Origin: Paracoccus tegillarcae
GTDB taxonomy: Bacteria > Pseudomonadota > Alphaproteobacteria > Rhodobacterales > Rhodobacteraceae
Length of the DNA stretch: 64,000 bases
Reading direction: 5' to 3'
Assembly: GCF_002847305.1 (NCBI RefSeq)
Contig: NZ_CP025408.1
Coordinates: forward strand, 3,695,887-3,759,886
The position numbers and the translations under genes are program-made. The first letter of the stretch is position 1, and every line of letters begins with the position of its first letter. Under the pieces are notes generated by a model. It did no database searches and had not been told where the DNA came from. It worked only from the letters and a program-made list of their open reading frames with translations. Below, one piece after another: positions 11,529-20,299 of this stretch.

Positions 11529-12433
11529 CGTCCACGCCTGAGCAGGGACAGGATCGGCAGCAGGGCCAATGCGGCGATCAGCGGGCCGAAATCGCGGTAT
11601 TGCGCAGCAGTCAGGCCCGGATCGCGCTCAGTCAGCCCGGGACGTGTCAGTTGCCGTTCGACTGCTGCCCGGTCCCGCGCCGTTCCCGCAGCACCCCCGC
11701 CCAACTCCGCCATCTCGATCATCGCCCTGGCATCCGCAGGCGGCGCGTCGGGGGCCACCGCCTCGATCAGCAGGGTCGACAGTCGAATGCCGCGCTCGGA
11801 CAGGCGGCTGGCGGCGCTGCGGGTCGTGGCGTCAATCCCTCCACCATCCGAGATCAGCACCAGATCGGCGCGTTTCATCTGCGCCAACAACTCGCCGCCC
11901 AGGCCAAGTGCAGCAGCCGGACGGCTGCCATCGCCCGGCATGACGCCCGGCCCCATTGCGGCAATCTGCGTTTCCAGCAGCCGGCTGTCGGCGGTCGGCG
12001 CCGAGGCCAGATAGGCCTCGCCATCAAACAGGATCAGCCCGACCGGTCGTCCCGCAAGTCGCTGCATCAGCCCGGCCGCGGCCAGTTGCGCCTGCACCAG
12101 CCCCGGCCCCTCGGCGACAGAGGGCGAAAGATCCACGGCCAGCATCACCGCATCGACCTGTGCCAGCACCGGCGCATCCGCGCGTGGCAGCGCCGGTCCG
12201 GAAAGCCCAAGGATCAAGGTCAAGGCCCCGATCAGGGGCACAAAACGACGCCAACCCGTCCCGTCTGCCGTCAGATGGCCCAGATGCTGCATCGCGGTCA
12301 GCATCGCGGGCGGCATCACCTCTTGCCAACCGCCCGCATCGGGCCGCCGGCGCATCTGCCACAGCGCCAGCACCGCCAGCGGCACCAGCATCAGCAACCA
12401 GTCAGGCCGCAACAGGATCGGCGCGCCGTTCAT
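11525..12433 (-). CDS. VWA domain protein, BatB-like
   Basis: A 302-residue membrane-anchored von Willebrand A protein. N-terminal helices (LLMLVPLAVLALW) and another near residue 65-80 flank the VWA domain, whose metal-ion-dependent adhesion motif is DLSPS at 101-105; a C-terminal helix (LIAALALLPILSLL) closes it. The ATG at 12433 overlaps the upstream stop (ATGA), so the longer start at 12496 is rejected. BatA/BatB pairs partner with MoxR AAA+ ATPases, possibly as metal- or stress-linked chaperones of envelope proteins. Confidence 0.85.
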   Translation of the reverse strand: MNGAPILLRPDWLLMLVPLAVLALWQMRRRPDAGGWQEVMPPAMLTAMQHLGHLTADGTGWRRFVPLIGALTLILGLSGPALPRADAPVLAQVDAVMLAVDLSPSVAEGPGLVQAQLAAAGLMQRLAGRPVGLILFDGEAYLASAPTADSRLLETQIAAMGPGVMPGDGSRPAAALGLGGELLAQMKRADLVLISDGGGIDATTRSAASRLSERGIRLSTLLIEAVAPDAPPADARAMIEMAELGGGAAGTARDRAAVERQLTRPGLTERDPGLTAAQYRDFGPLIAALALLPILSLLRRGR

Positions 12434-13374
12434 GACGGCCTTCTCAGCGCCAGAAACAGCAGGCAGATCAAGGCAAACGCCGCCGGCCAGACCCAAAGCT
12501 GATGCCAGAAACGCAGGGGCGGGCGCTGCGATGTCCCCGGCTCAAGCACATCAAGCGAGCGCGCCATCGCCAGCAGATCCGCCATATCCCGAACCCGAAA
12601 ACTGGCCCCGCCGCTGGCCTCTGCAACGTCGCGCAGGGTCTGGGCATCGACGGCATCGCGCGACAAGGGCTGGTTCTCCAGATCCTCGGGGCCAAGCGCG
12701 ATGGTATGGACGCGGATGCCCTTTTCCGCCGCAAGTTCGGCAGCCGAGACCGCCGGCACATCGCCCGAGGTATTCACCCCGTCCGACAGCAACACCACGA
12801 CCCGGCTCGGCGCGTCGCTGGCACTTAGCCGTTTCATCGCCAGACCCAAACCGTCCGAGATAGCGGTCGAGCGGCCCGATATCCCGATCTGCGCCTCGTC
12901 GATGGCCATCGCCACCGCATCCACATCAAAGGTCAGCGGCGCGGCGAAATAGGCGCGGTCACCAAAGATCACCAAACCGATCCGGTCGCCCTTGCGCGCC
13001 TGCACAAAGGCAGAGGCGGTGCGTTTGACAGCCTCGAGCCGCGAAATGGGTTTTCCGTCCAGGCTGAAATCCTCTTTCACCATGCTGCCCGACAGATCCA
13101 GGGCCAGCACGATTTCCCGGCCCGACGCAGGCACCATGTCCGAGATCTGACTGATCCGCGGCCCTGCCAATGCCCCCACAATCGCGATCCAGGCCAGCGC
13201 CGCGATCAGCAGCCCGGACCGATCGACGCTGCGCCCCCGTCCCTGCTGCACGCCCTCGAACATTGCAGCAGGCACGCGCAGGGCGGGCCGGGGGCGTTCC
13301 GGTGCCGGCCACCAGCGCCGCAGGATCAGCGGCAAGGGCAAAAGCAGCAGCAGCAAGGGTGCTGTGAAATTCAT
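12430..13374 (-). CDS. VWA domain protein, BatA-like
   Basis: A 314-residue VWA protein with two N-terminal membrane helices (residues 5-18 and 53-70), a complete MIDAS motif DLSGS at 93-97, a conserved SDGVNTSGD segment, and a C-terminal transmembrane helix. The N-terminal LRVPAA segment and overall order match BatA. It overlaps both neighbours (ATGA junctions), consistent with one tightly coupled transcript. The domain would face the periplasm or cytosol depending on topology, which is not settled by sequence. Confidence 0.88.
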   Translation of the reverse strand: MNFTAPLLLLLLPLPLILRRWWPAPERPRPALRVPAAMFEGVQQGRGRSVDRSGLLIAALAWIAIVGALAGPRISQISDMVPASGREIVLALDLSGSMVKEDFSLDGKPISRLEAVKRTASAFVQARKGDRIGLVIFGDRAYFAAPLTFDVDAVAMAIDEAQIGISGRSTAISDGLGLAMKRLSASDAPSRVVVLLSDGVNTSGDVPAVSAAELAAEKGIRVHTIALGPEDLENQPLSRDAVDAQTLRDVAEASGGASFRVRDMADLLAMARSLDVLEPGTSQRPPLRFWHQLWVWPAAFALICLLFLALRRPS

Positions 13375-13700
13375 CGCCCGGCCTTTGCAGCGCGTTCTAT
13401 CTGTTCGTCACGCAGTTGCGGCGCGGGCAGGTAAGCAGCCTCGCGCAGCGCGGGCGGCAAATGCCCGGTGATGCGCGCCACCGCCAGCAGTCGATCTTGC
13501 ACAGGCAGGCCGCGCGTTGCCAGAATGCGCCGCCGGGCCGAGGCCCTCTGGCGCAGCAGCGGCGCCAAGATCAGGGCAATCAGCGCAGCGATCAGCAGCC
13601 CCAGCCCCAGCAGTGCCGACATCTCGTGCCAATCCAGCGCCCGCATCGTGACGGGCAGACGCACGTCGGCCAAAGCGGCCAGCAACTCATCCTGGGTCAT
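13371..13700 (-). CDS. DUF4381 family protein
   Basis: A 109-residue single-pass protein with a short N-terminal segment ending LPVTMRALDWHEMSA, a transmembrane helix (LLGLGLLIAALIALILAPLL), and an arginine-rich cytoplasmic tail. This is the DUF4381 arrangement, always found between DUF58 and VWA genes in such operons. It overlaps both neighbours by four bases. Its role is unknown beyond membership in the MoxR/Bat system. Confidence 0.82.
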   Translation of the reverse strand: MTQDELLAALADVRLPVTMRALDWHEMSALLGLGLLIAALIALILAPLLRQRASARRRILATRGLPVQDRLLAVARITGHLPPALREAAYLPAPQLRDEQIERAAKAGR

Positions 13701-14539
13701 GGCAGCACCTCGTCGATCCGGGCACCGAGCGCTCGCAGACGCCCCAGAATCGCCGAACGATCCGACGCGCGAAGGCGGCCATGGCGAAAATCTCGCCCAT
13801 CGGTAACGGCCAGTGACCGGTCCTGAGGCGCCGTCTCGGCGGGATCAACGATCAGCGCGATCACCAGCCTGCGCCGCCGTGCCAATCGGGTCAGCGCGGG
13901 CGCATCCGCGTCGCTGATCGCATCGGCGCTGGTCGCCAGATGAACCCGGCTGCCCGGCGCCACCATACGCGCCGCGCGGCTGGCCAGTGCTGCAAGGCCG
14001 CCTTGCGGCTGAGCCACCGGGCGGCTGAGCGCCAGATCATGTTCATCCGCCAGCATGTGAGCGACCGCGCTCATTTGCCGATCACCCTGCCCCTGCGCAA
14101 TCGCAGCCACGCCCGCATCTGTCAGCGCCAGTGCCGCAACATTGCCGCTGCGCTGCACAGCCTGCCAGCCGATCCCTGCCAGATAATGCGCCGCCCTGAC
14201 CGAGCGCAGCGCAGAGCCGGTTCCCCACAGCATCGGGGCACGAAAATCAGCGATCAGCAGGGTGGTATCGTCGCGATCCTCGTGAAAGCTGCGGATATGC
14301 GGGATGCCGGTTCGCGCGCTGGCCGCCGGATCGATGCGCCTTGGATCGTCCCCTTCGACATAGGCGCGCAGTTCTCGCAGATCCATTCCGCCACCCTGGG
14401 GGCTGGCCGGCAGCGCGCCGGGCCGGCGGGTCGCAGGCCGGTGTCTGGCGCGCGAAACAGCATCTGGTCTGAGCGCCAGCAACTCGGCTGCCCGCAACCG
14501 CAGGCCGGGTTGGTCCAGTGCCGCAGGGACGGCTACCAC
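13697..14539 (-). CDS. DUF58 domain-containing protein
   Basis: A 280-residue soluble protein with the DUF58 core: GGGMDLRELRAYVEGDDPRR near residues 49-68, a WRASARTG-equivalent (PAASARTGIPHIRSFHEDRD), and a VWA-like C-terminal half. It starts with GTG at 14539, overlapping the moxR stop by seven bases. DUF58 proteins accompany MoxR ATPases and VWA proteins. The family has no assigned enzymatic activity. Confidence 0.88.
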   Translation of the reverse strand: MVAVPAALDQPGLRLRAAELLALRPDAVSRARHRPATRRPGALPASPQGGGMDLRELRAYVEGDDPRRIDPAASARTGIPHIRSFHEDRDDTTLLIADFRAPMLWGTGSALRSVRAAHYLAGIGWQAVQRSGNVAALALTDAGVAAIAQGQGDRQMSAVAHMLADEHDLALSRPVAQPQGGLAALASRAARMVAPGSRVHLATSADAISDADAPALTRLARRRRLVIALIVDPAETAPQDRSLAVTDGRDFRHGRLRASDRSAILGRLRALGARIDEVLP

Positions 14540-15492
14540 GGCTGCACCTCACGCTGCGCATCAGCAATCAGGTCGCGGCCAACGCGACCTTCGCTGGCGG
14601 CGGCCCAACTGGGCACCAGCCGGTGCGACAGCGCGTCGGCGGCCAGATCCTCGGCATCCTCGGGCAGGCCGTGGTCGCGCCCGGCCAACCAGGCCTTTGC
14701 CCGCACCGCCGCGGCCAGTGCCAGCGTCCCGCGCGGTGACACCGCGTGTTCCACCTGTTCGGCCACCGCACCGCCTGTCCGCGTCGCCATGACCAGCCGG
14801 ATGATGTAATCTTTCAGCAATGGCGCCAGATGCACCTGCGCGACCTGCCGGCGGGCGGCACGGATCAGGTTGGCGTCCAGTGCTGCAATGGGCGTCTGAT
14901 CGGGCTGCGCGGCCTCGGCCTCTACCAGATCAAGGATGCTTCGTTCGGTTTCGGCATCGGGCAGCCCTAGCGAAAGATGCAGCAGGAAACGGTCCAGTTG
15001 CGCCTCGGGCAGCGGAAAGGTGCCTTCGTGCTCGATCGGATTCTGGGTTGCGACGACCATGAAAGGATCGGGCAGCGCCCGCGTGGTGCCGCCCACCGTC
15101 ACCTGACGTTCGGCCATCGCCTCTAGCAGCGCCGATTGCACCTTGGGCGGGGCCCGGTTGATCTCATCGACCAGCACAAGGGTGTGAAACACCGGGCCCG
15201 GCATGAAATCGAAGCGCCCGGTTTCGGGGCGGAAAACCTGCATGCCGGTCAGATCCGAAGGCAACAGATCCGGCGTGCACTGGATGCGCGCATAATCGCC
15301 GGGCAGGTGCGCGGCCAGCAGCGTGACTGCACGCGTCTTGGCCACGCCGGGCGGCCCCTCGATCAATACATGGCCGCCGGCCAACAGCGCGATCAGCAAT
15401 CTTTCGACCAGCCGTTCATGGCCGATCAGCCCCGCGCCTATCTGCGCGCGCAACGCCGCCACCGCATCCCATGCGCCCTGTGTGTCGTCCAT
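14533..15492 (-). CDS. MoxR family AAA+ ATPase
   Basis: A 319-residue AAA+ ATPase with Walker A GPPGVAKT at 46-53, Walker B LVLVDEINRAPPK near 110, and sensor-1 VVATQNPIEHEGTFPLPEAQ. These residues are diagnostic of the MoxR/RavA clade. It is the first gene of the seven-gene operon and probably acts as a chaperone-like motor for the VWA proteins encoded downstream. The ATG at 15492 has GGGAGGAC upstream and the protein begins MDDTQGAWDA; the longer start at 15546 lacks support. Confidence 0.93.
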   Translation of the reverse strand: MDDTQGAWDAVAALRAQIGAGLIGHERLVERLLIALLAGGHVLIEGPPGVAKTRAVTLLAAHLPGDYARIQCTPDLLPSDLTGMQVFRPETGRFDFMPGPVFHTLVLVDEINRAPPKVQSALLEAMAERQVTVGGTTRALPDPFMVVATQNPIEHEGTFPLPEAQLDRFLLHLSLGLPDAETERSILDLVEAEAAQPDQTPIAALDANLIRAARRQVAQVHLAPLLKDYIIRLVMATRTGGAVAEQVEHAVSPRGTLALAAAVRAKAWLAGRDHGLPEDAEDLAADALSHRLVPSWAAASEGRVGRDLIADAQREVQPW

Positions 15493-15657
15493 GAATGTCC
15501 TCCCTGCCGCCAGCATATGCGCCAAGCGCGCACCCGCCAGAGCCAAGAGCAGTTTCTTCCACCCTTAGGACTAGAGGAAATGCCGTAGGGGCGATTGCAA
15601 TTCCGGACGGATCGGCGAACCATGCAGATCGGCACTCATCCCTGGGAGGAAAGACGC

Positions 15658-17142
15658 GTGACCATCCAGCCTTCAGCACCGCCCGCAGAACTGGCCGCAG
15701 AACTGACGGTCCCGCAACCGCTGAACCTGATCGGCAATGACTGGGTGCCGGCGGCGTCAGGCCAGGTGATGCCCGTCATATCACCCATCGATGGCGCGGA
15801 ATTTGCCCAGATCGCCGACAGCGGCCCCGCGGATGTCGATGCGGCCATCGCTGCGGCACGGTCGGCCTTTGACGGCGGCCCATGGTCGCGGCTAACCGCG
15901 ACCGAGCGCGGGCGTATCCTGATGCGTTTCGCACAATTGATCGAAGAGAATGCGGAAACGCTGGCGCGCCTGGAAAGCCGCGACAATGGCAAGCCGATCA
16001 AGCAGGCGCGTGCCGATATGGTGGCAACCGCGCGCTATTTCGAATTCTACGGCGGCGCTGCGGACAAGCTGCATGGCGAGATCATCCCGTTTCTGAACGG
16101 GTATAATGTCGAATTGCACCGCGAGGCGCATGGCGTGGTCGGCGCGATCATTCCGTGGAACTACCCGGCACAGATCTTTGGCCGAGTGGTCGGTGCGGCG
16201 CTGGCCATGGGCAATGCGGTCGTGCTGAAACCGGCCGAGGATGCCTGCCTGTCCGTCCTGCGCCTTTCGGATCTGGCCGTGCAGGCGGGGCTGCCGCCGG
16301 GGGCGCTGAACATCGTGACCGGGCGCGGCGAGGTCGCAGGCCGCGCGTTGTCAGAGCATCGCGGCCTTGATTTCATCACCTTTACCGGCTCGCCCGAGGT
16401 CGGCGTAATGATCCAGACGGCGGCCGCGCGGAATTTCATCCCCTGCACGCTGGAACTGGGCGGCAAGTCACCGCAGATCGTCTTTGACGACGCCGATCTG
16501 GATGCGGCGCTGCCCTTTCTGGTCAACGCGATCATCCAGAACGGCGGGCAGACCTGTTCAGCCGGCAGCCGGGTTCTGGTGCAGCGCGCCATTTTCGACA
16601 AGGTCGCAACACTCCTGGCCTCGCGCTTTGCGCAGATCAGCGCGGGCGAGATCGGCGACGATGCCGTGTTGGGGCCGATGATCTCGGCGCGGCAGCAACA
16701 GCGGGTCGCGGCCTATATCGATGATGCCGGCGCACCCGTGATCGCCCAAGGCAAGATCAGCGGCGATGCGCCCTCGGGCGGCTTCTATATCGCGCCGGTG
16801 GTCTTTGGCCCGGTCGATCCGCAATCGAGGCTGGCGCAGGAAGAGGTCTTTGGCCCGGTCCTGTCGCTGATCCCCTTCGACGACGAGGCCGAGGCGATCC
16901 GCATCGCCAATGGCACCGATTACGGGCTGGTCGCTGCCATCTGGACACGCGATGGCGGCCGGCAACAGCGCGTGGCCAAGGCGATGCGCTGCGGCCAGGT
17001 CTATATCAACACATATGGCGCGGGCGGCGGGGTTGAACTGCCATTCGGTGGCATCCGGAAATCCGGTCATGGCCGCGAAAAGGGTTTTGCCGCGCTGTAT
17101 GAATTCTCGACGATGAAAAGCATCGTGAACCATCATGGATGA
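15658..17142 (+). CDS. NAD(P)-dependent aldehyde dehydrogenase
   Basis: A 494-residue class ALDH. The catalytic Glu lies in LELGGKSPQ (about residue 266) and the nucleophilic Cys in GGQTCSAGSR (about residue 299); GAIIPWNYP and EEVFGPVL are also present. The GTG at 15658 is chosen because GGGAGGAAAG precedes it and family members begin at this point; an ATG at 15595 would be longer. The next gene, an SDR, starts 13 bases after the stop, so the pair may oxidise an alcohol to aldehyde and then acid, but the substrate is unknown. Confidence 0.92.
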   Translation: MTIQPSAPPAELAAELTVPQPLNLIGNDWVPAASGQVMPVISPIDGAEFAQIADSGPADVDAAIAAARSAFDGGPWSRLTATERGRILMRFAQLIEENAETLARLESRDNGKPIKQARADMVATARYFEFYGGAADKLHGEIIPFLNGYNVELHREAHGVVGAIIPWNYPAQIFGRVVGAALAMGNAVVLKPAEDACLSVLRLSDLAVQAGLPPGALNIVTGRGEVAGRALSEHRGLDFITFTGSPEVGVMIQTAAARNFIPCTLELGGKSPQIVFDDADLDAALPFLVNAIIQNGGQTCSAGSRVLVQRAIFDKVATLLASRFAQISAGEIGDDAVLGPMISARQQQRVAAYIDDAGAPVIAQGKISGDAPSGGFYIAPVVFGPVDPQSRLAQEEVFGPVLSLIPFDDEAEAIRIANGTDYGLVAAIWTRDGGRQQRVAKAMRCGQVYINTYGAGGGVELPFGGIRKSGHGREKGFAALYEFSTMKSIVNHHG

Positions 17143-17155
17143 GGAAGGCAAGACA

Positions 17156-17905
17156 ATGAGATTACAGGGAAAGACTGCCTTTGTGACGGGCGCTGCGTCG
17201 GGCTTTGGCAAGGCCATCGCCGAAACTTACGCGCGTGAGGGCGCGCGGGTCGCTGTGGTCGATCTGAATGCGGCAGGCGCGCGGGCAGTGGCGGATGACA
17301 TCGGCAACGGCGCCATCGCGGTGACCTGCGACGTCTCGAAGGGCGATCAGGTGGCCGAGGCCGTCAAGGCCACGCAGGACGCGTTTGGCAGCCTTGATAT
17401 CGTGGTGAACAATGCCGGCTGGACCAATCCCAATCGTCCGCTGATGGAAACGGATGAGGAAACCTTTCGCAAGATCTATGACATCAACGTGCTGTCGATC
17501 TTTCACATGACCAAGACCTGCGTGCCGATCTGGCGAGAACAGGGCGGCGGCGTGATGATCAATATCGGATCGACCGCAGGCATCCGGCCCCGGCCCGGTC
17601 TGACCTGGTACAATTCGTCCAAGGGGGCGGTGAACCTGATGACGCGCTCGCTGGCGGTGGAACTGGCGCCTGACAAGATCCGAGTTTGCGGGATCGCGCC
17701 GGTCATGGGCGTGACCGGGCTGCTGGAACAATTCATGGGGGTGCCTGACACGCCCGAAAATCGTGAAAAATTCGTCGCCACGATCCCGATGGGACGGCTG
17801 TCCGAGCCACGCGACATCGCCAATGCGGCGCTGTATCTGGCATCGGACGAGGCCGACTTTATCACCGGCGTGATTCTGGAGGTCGATGGCGGTCGGACCA
17901 TCTGA
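17156..17905 (+). CDS. SDR family oxidoreductase (FabG-like)
   Basis: A 249-residue classical short-chain dehydrogenase. The cofactor motif TGAASGFG is at the N terminus, NNAG follows, and the active-site Ser and YNSSK (Tyr-xxx-Lys) are clear, with PVMGVTG in the substrate-loop region. The ATG at 17156 follows GAGGAAGGC; an earlier ATG at 17135 lies inside the ALDH 3' end. It forms a likely two-gene unit with the ALDH. An acidic residue after the second strand (VVDLN) favours NAD over NADP. Confidence 0.92.
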   Translation: MRLQGKTAFVTGAASGFGKAIAETYAREGARVAVVDLNAAGARAVADDIGNGAIAVTCDVSKGDQVAEAVKATQDAFGSLDIVVNNAGWTNPNRPLMETDEETFRKIYDINVLSIFHMTKTCVPIWREQGGGVMINIGSTAGIRPRPGLTWYNSSKGAVNLMTRSLAVELAPDKIRVCGIAPVMGVTGLLEQFMGVPDTPENREKFVATIPMGRLSEPRDIANAALYLASDEADFITGVILEVDGGRTI

Positions 17906-17992
17906 CGACCGGCAGGCGGGCTGCTACTGCGACGCTGTCATAGTGGCCGCTTGCCACCGCGCGATGTTGTCTGGCCCGTCACCTGTCCTGGA

Positions 17993-18901
17993 TCATTCCC
18001 CCGGCCTGACCACGCTATCGGCCGGCCTGCGCTTGCGGCGGCCCAGCACGGCCTCTCGCCACATCGCATAGGCGCCTGCGACGGCGATTACGCCGGCGCC
18101 GGCCAAAGTCCAGCCATCGGGCCGCTCGCCCAGCACCAGTGCTGCCAGAATCAGCGCAAAGACCAGCCGCAGATAGCGGAACGGCGCGATCACCGAGACC
18201 TGACCGATCCGCGTCGACGCCAGCATCGCCGCGTAACCCGCAGCACCGATCAGCACCGCCCCCAGCAATTGTCCGGTCTGAGCGGCCGCCGGTATCACCA
18301 GACCCTGCCCGCCCAGCAGCGTCAGCAAGACGCCGCCCGGCACAAACATCGCATAGGCCGCCGCCGATAATTGGTCCGAGGGCACATGTGCGGGCACCAA
18401 CCGCGTGATCAGGTCGCGCATGGCCAGCCCGGCCACCCCAACCACCGCCAGCAGCGAGGCTGGCTGGAACGCTTCGGTTCCGGGCCGCAGGATCATCAGC
18501 ACCCCGACAAAACCCAGCAGCACCGAAAGCCAGCGCCGCCAGCCGACCGGCTCGCCCAGAAAAACCGCACCACCCATAACCAGCGCCAGTGGCAGTGTCT
18601 GCAGGATCGCCGAGGTCGATGACAGGTCGGTCATCGCCAGTGCAGCAACAAAGCAGAACCCGCCTATCAACTCGCCCAGTGTTCGCAGGATAACGGCGGG
18701 CATCATCAGCGCGCGCGTCCAGAACCGCAGCCCCCGACGCCGCAGCAGCGCGGTGAAGATCAAAGCCCCAAGCGCCCCGAACATCGCCAGCATCTGCGGC
18801 ACGGGCAGATGCGCCGATAGCAGTTTCAGAAACAGGTCCTCGACGGCAAACAGCGCCATGCCCAGTATCATCAGAAGCGCTGCTCGGGAATTGTCGGTCA
18901 A
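17993..18901 (-). CDS. DMT family transporter (EamA)
   Basis: A 302-residue polytopic protein with about ten transmembrane helices in two EamA repeats. The N terminus MTDNSRAALLMILGMALFAV fits the family when a TTG at 18901 is the start codon, overlapping the HAD stop as TTGA. Members export metabolites or amino acids; the substrate here is unknown. It shares an operon with the HAD hydrolase upstream. Confidence 0.88.
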   Translation of the reverse strand: MTDNSRAALLMILGMALFAVEDLFLKLLSAHLPVPQMLAMFGALGALIFTALLRRRGLRFWTRALMMPAVILRTLGELIGGFCFVAALAMTDLSSTSAILQTLPLALVMGGAVFLGEPVGWRRWLSVLLGFVGVLMILRPGTEAFQPASLLAVVGVAGLAMRDLITRLVPAHVPSDQLSAAAYAMFVPGGVLLTLLGGQGLVIPAAAQTGQLLGAVLIGAAGYAAMLASTRIGQVSVIAPFRYLRLVFALILAALVLGERPDGWTLAGAGVIAVAGAYAMWREAVLGRRKRRPADSVVRPGE

Positions 18902-19584
18902 CAGCCCAGCCTTTCGATCAGCCCCGGCACATCGGTGATCCGTTCTAAACGGTGAAACCGCGTATGATCGGGATCGTCGCCTTGCTCAAGCGCCCAGGTC
19001 AGGGCATGCGGCACCAGCGCCGCGTGGCCACCCGCCTGCAGCACCGGCAAGATATCCGAATTCACCGAATTGCCGACCATCAGGAACCGATCAGCCGCAA
19101 TCCCGTGCCGCGCGAAGACCGCTGCATAGGCCTCGGGCGTTTTGTGCTGGACGATCTCGATTGCGTCGAAATGCTGGGCCAGCCCTGACAGCGCAATCTT
19201 GCGTTCCTGATCCAGCACGTCGCCCTTGGTGATCAGGATACGAGGGTGATCTGTGAGGCCCGTCACCACATCGGCGGCCCCCTCGATCAGATGTACCGGA
19301 TGGGCCAGCATCTCTTGTCCCATCTCGAGAATGCGCGCGATTGCAGCGCCCGGCAGTTGGCGGTCGGTCAGATCCAGGGCGGTTTGCACCATCGACAGCA
19401 TGAACCCCTTGATCCCATAGCCATAGAGGTCAAGATTGCGTCGTTCGGTGTCGTAAAGATGTTCGGCGATCCGGTCCGGTGTGGCATATCCGTTCAGCAG
19501 TTCGGCAAAGCCAGCCTGAGTCGTGCGGAAAAACGTCTCGTTTTCCCACAGCGTATCGTCCGCGTCGAAACCGATCCACTCCAT
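18898..19584 (-). CDS. HAD family hydrolase
   Basis: A 228-residue HAD phosphatase-like protein. Motif I FDADDTLW lies at residues 5-12, a helical cap follows, motif II is LITKGD and motifs III/IV are VQHKTPEAY and LMVGNSVNSD. The start MEWIGFDADD at 19584 puts motif I at the usual N-terminal position; the longer in-frame ATG at 19656 would overlap the divergent chaperone gene. The substrate is unknown. Confidence 0.88.
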   Translation of the reverse strand: MEWIGFDADDTLWENETFFRTTQAGFAELLNGYATPDRIAEHLYDTERRNLDLYGYGIKGFMLSMVQTALDLTDRQLPGAAIARILEMGQEMLAHPVHLIEGAADVVTGLTDHPRILITKGDVLDQERKIALSGLAQHFDAIEIVQHKTPEAYAAVFARHGIAADRFLMVGNSVNSDILPVLQAGGHAALVPHALTWALEQGDDPDHTRFHRLERITDVPGLIERLGC

Positions 19585-19633
19585 CCGCCCGGTGTGGCCC
19601 CACTGCCGGGCGCGGTCAAGCAAAGGAAAGCCG

Positions 19634-19819
19634 ATGAAATTCACCGTCCCCGACATGAGCTGCGGTCATTGCAAGACCGCTATCGAAGAGGCCGTCGCAG
19701 AGGCCGGCGGCACAGCGCAGGTCGATCTGCAGCAGAAAAGCGTCGAGGTCGATGGCATAGGTGCCACTCAGGCCGAGGCAGCGATTCGCGGCGCTGGTTA
19801 CGCGCCAGAACCGGCCTGA
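19634..19819 (+). CDS. CopZ-like heavy-metal-associated protein
   Basis: A 61-residue HMA-domain protein beginning MKFTVPDMSCGHCKTAIEEA, with the metal-binding MxCxxC motif (MSCGHC) at residues 8-13. Such proteins carry Cu(I) to P-type ATPases or regulators in the cytosol. The ATG at 19634 is preceded by AAAGGAAAG. No copper ATPase or CueR-like regulator is adjacent, so it stands alone here. Its 5' region overlaps the leader of the divergent HAD gene. Confidence 0.9.
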   Translation: MKFTVPDMSCGHCKTAIEEAVAEAGGTAQVDLQQKSVEVDGIGATQAEAAIRGAGYAPEPA

Positions 19820-19876
19820 CACAAGATATGGCGATGCCAGGGTGCGCGCCGCGTTGATCTGCTCACATCTGTTTGA

Positions 19877-19905
19877 TTGAGCCAGCTTAACCATTTTGCT
19901 ATATA
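19877..19905 (+). promoter_or_regulatory. Putative sigma-70 promoter of the secreted protein gene
   Basis: TTGAGC (19877-19882) and TATATA (19900-19905) are separated by 17 bases, close to the housekeeping consensus. The following gene starts at 19987 with GAGGAGA before its ATG, leaving a leader of about 75 nt. Confidence 0.5.
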
Positions 19906-19986
19906 TGGGGTCTAGAATGGTGTCGCATCAGATGGGCAATCAAACCCACGGGACATCCGGACCGAGGAATCGAGGAGACAGACCCA

Positions 19987-20289
19987 ATGTTCAACCGCTT
20001 TATCATCGCGGCGGCAGCCGTCGTGTTGACCACGCCGCTGGCCATGGCCGGCCCCATCGACAGCGCCTGCGTCCGCTCGGACCGTGCGCGCGGCAACGCA
20101 CCGCTTTGCGGCTGCATCCAGCAGGTCGCCAACCAGACCCTGTCGCGTTCGGATCAGCGTCGTGCCGCAAGCTTCTTCAAAGAGCCTCACAGGGCACAAG
20201 AAGTGCGCATGTCCAAAAGCAACGCCGACAACGCCTTCTGGGCGCGCTACAAGCGCTTTGCCGGCACGGCCGAGGCGTATTGCCGCTAG
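19987..20289 (+). CDS. Conserved small secreted protein, unknown function
   Basis: A 100-residue protein with a clear signal peptide (FIIAAAAVVLTTPLAMA, cleavage near residue 21). The mature part holds four cysteines (SACVRSD, APLCGCIQQV, AYCR) and an RSDQRRAASFFKEPHRAQ helix. Similar small proteins of Rhodobacteraceae are sometimes labelled arginine transporter without basis; I would call it only a periplasmic disulfide-containing protein. The start is fixed by GAGGAGA. Confidence 0.75.
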   Translation: MFNRFIIAAAAVVLTTPLAMAGPIDSACVRSDRARGNAPLCGCIQQVANQTLSRSDQRRAASFFKEPHRAQEVRMSKSNADNAFWARYKRFAGTAEAYCR

Positions 20290-20299
20290 GCCAGCCGCC

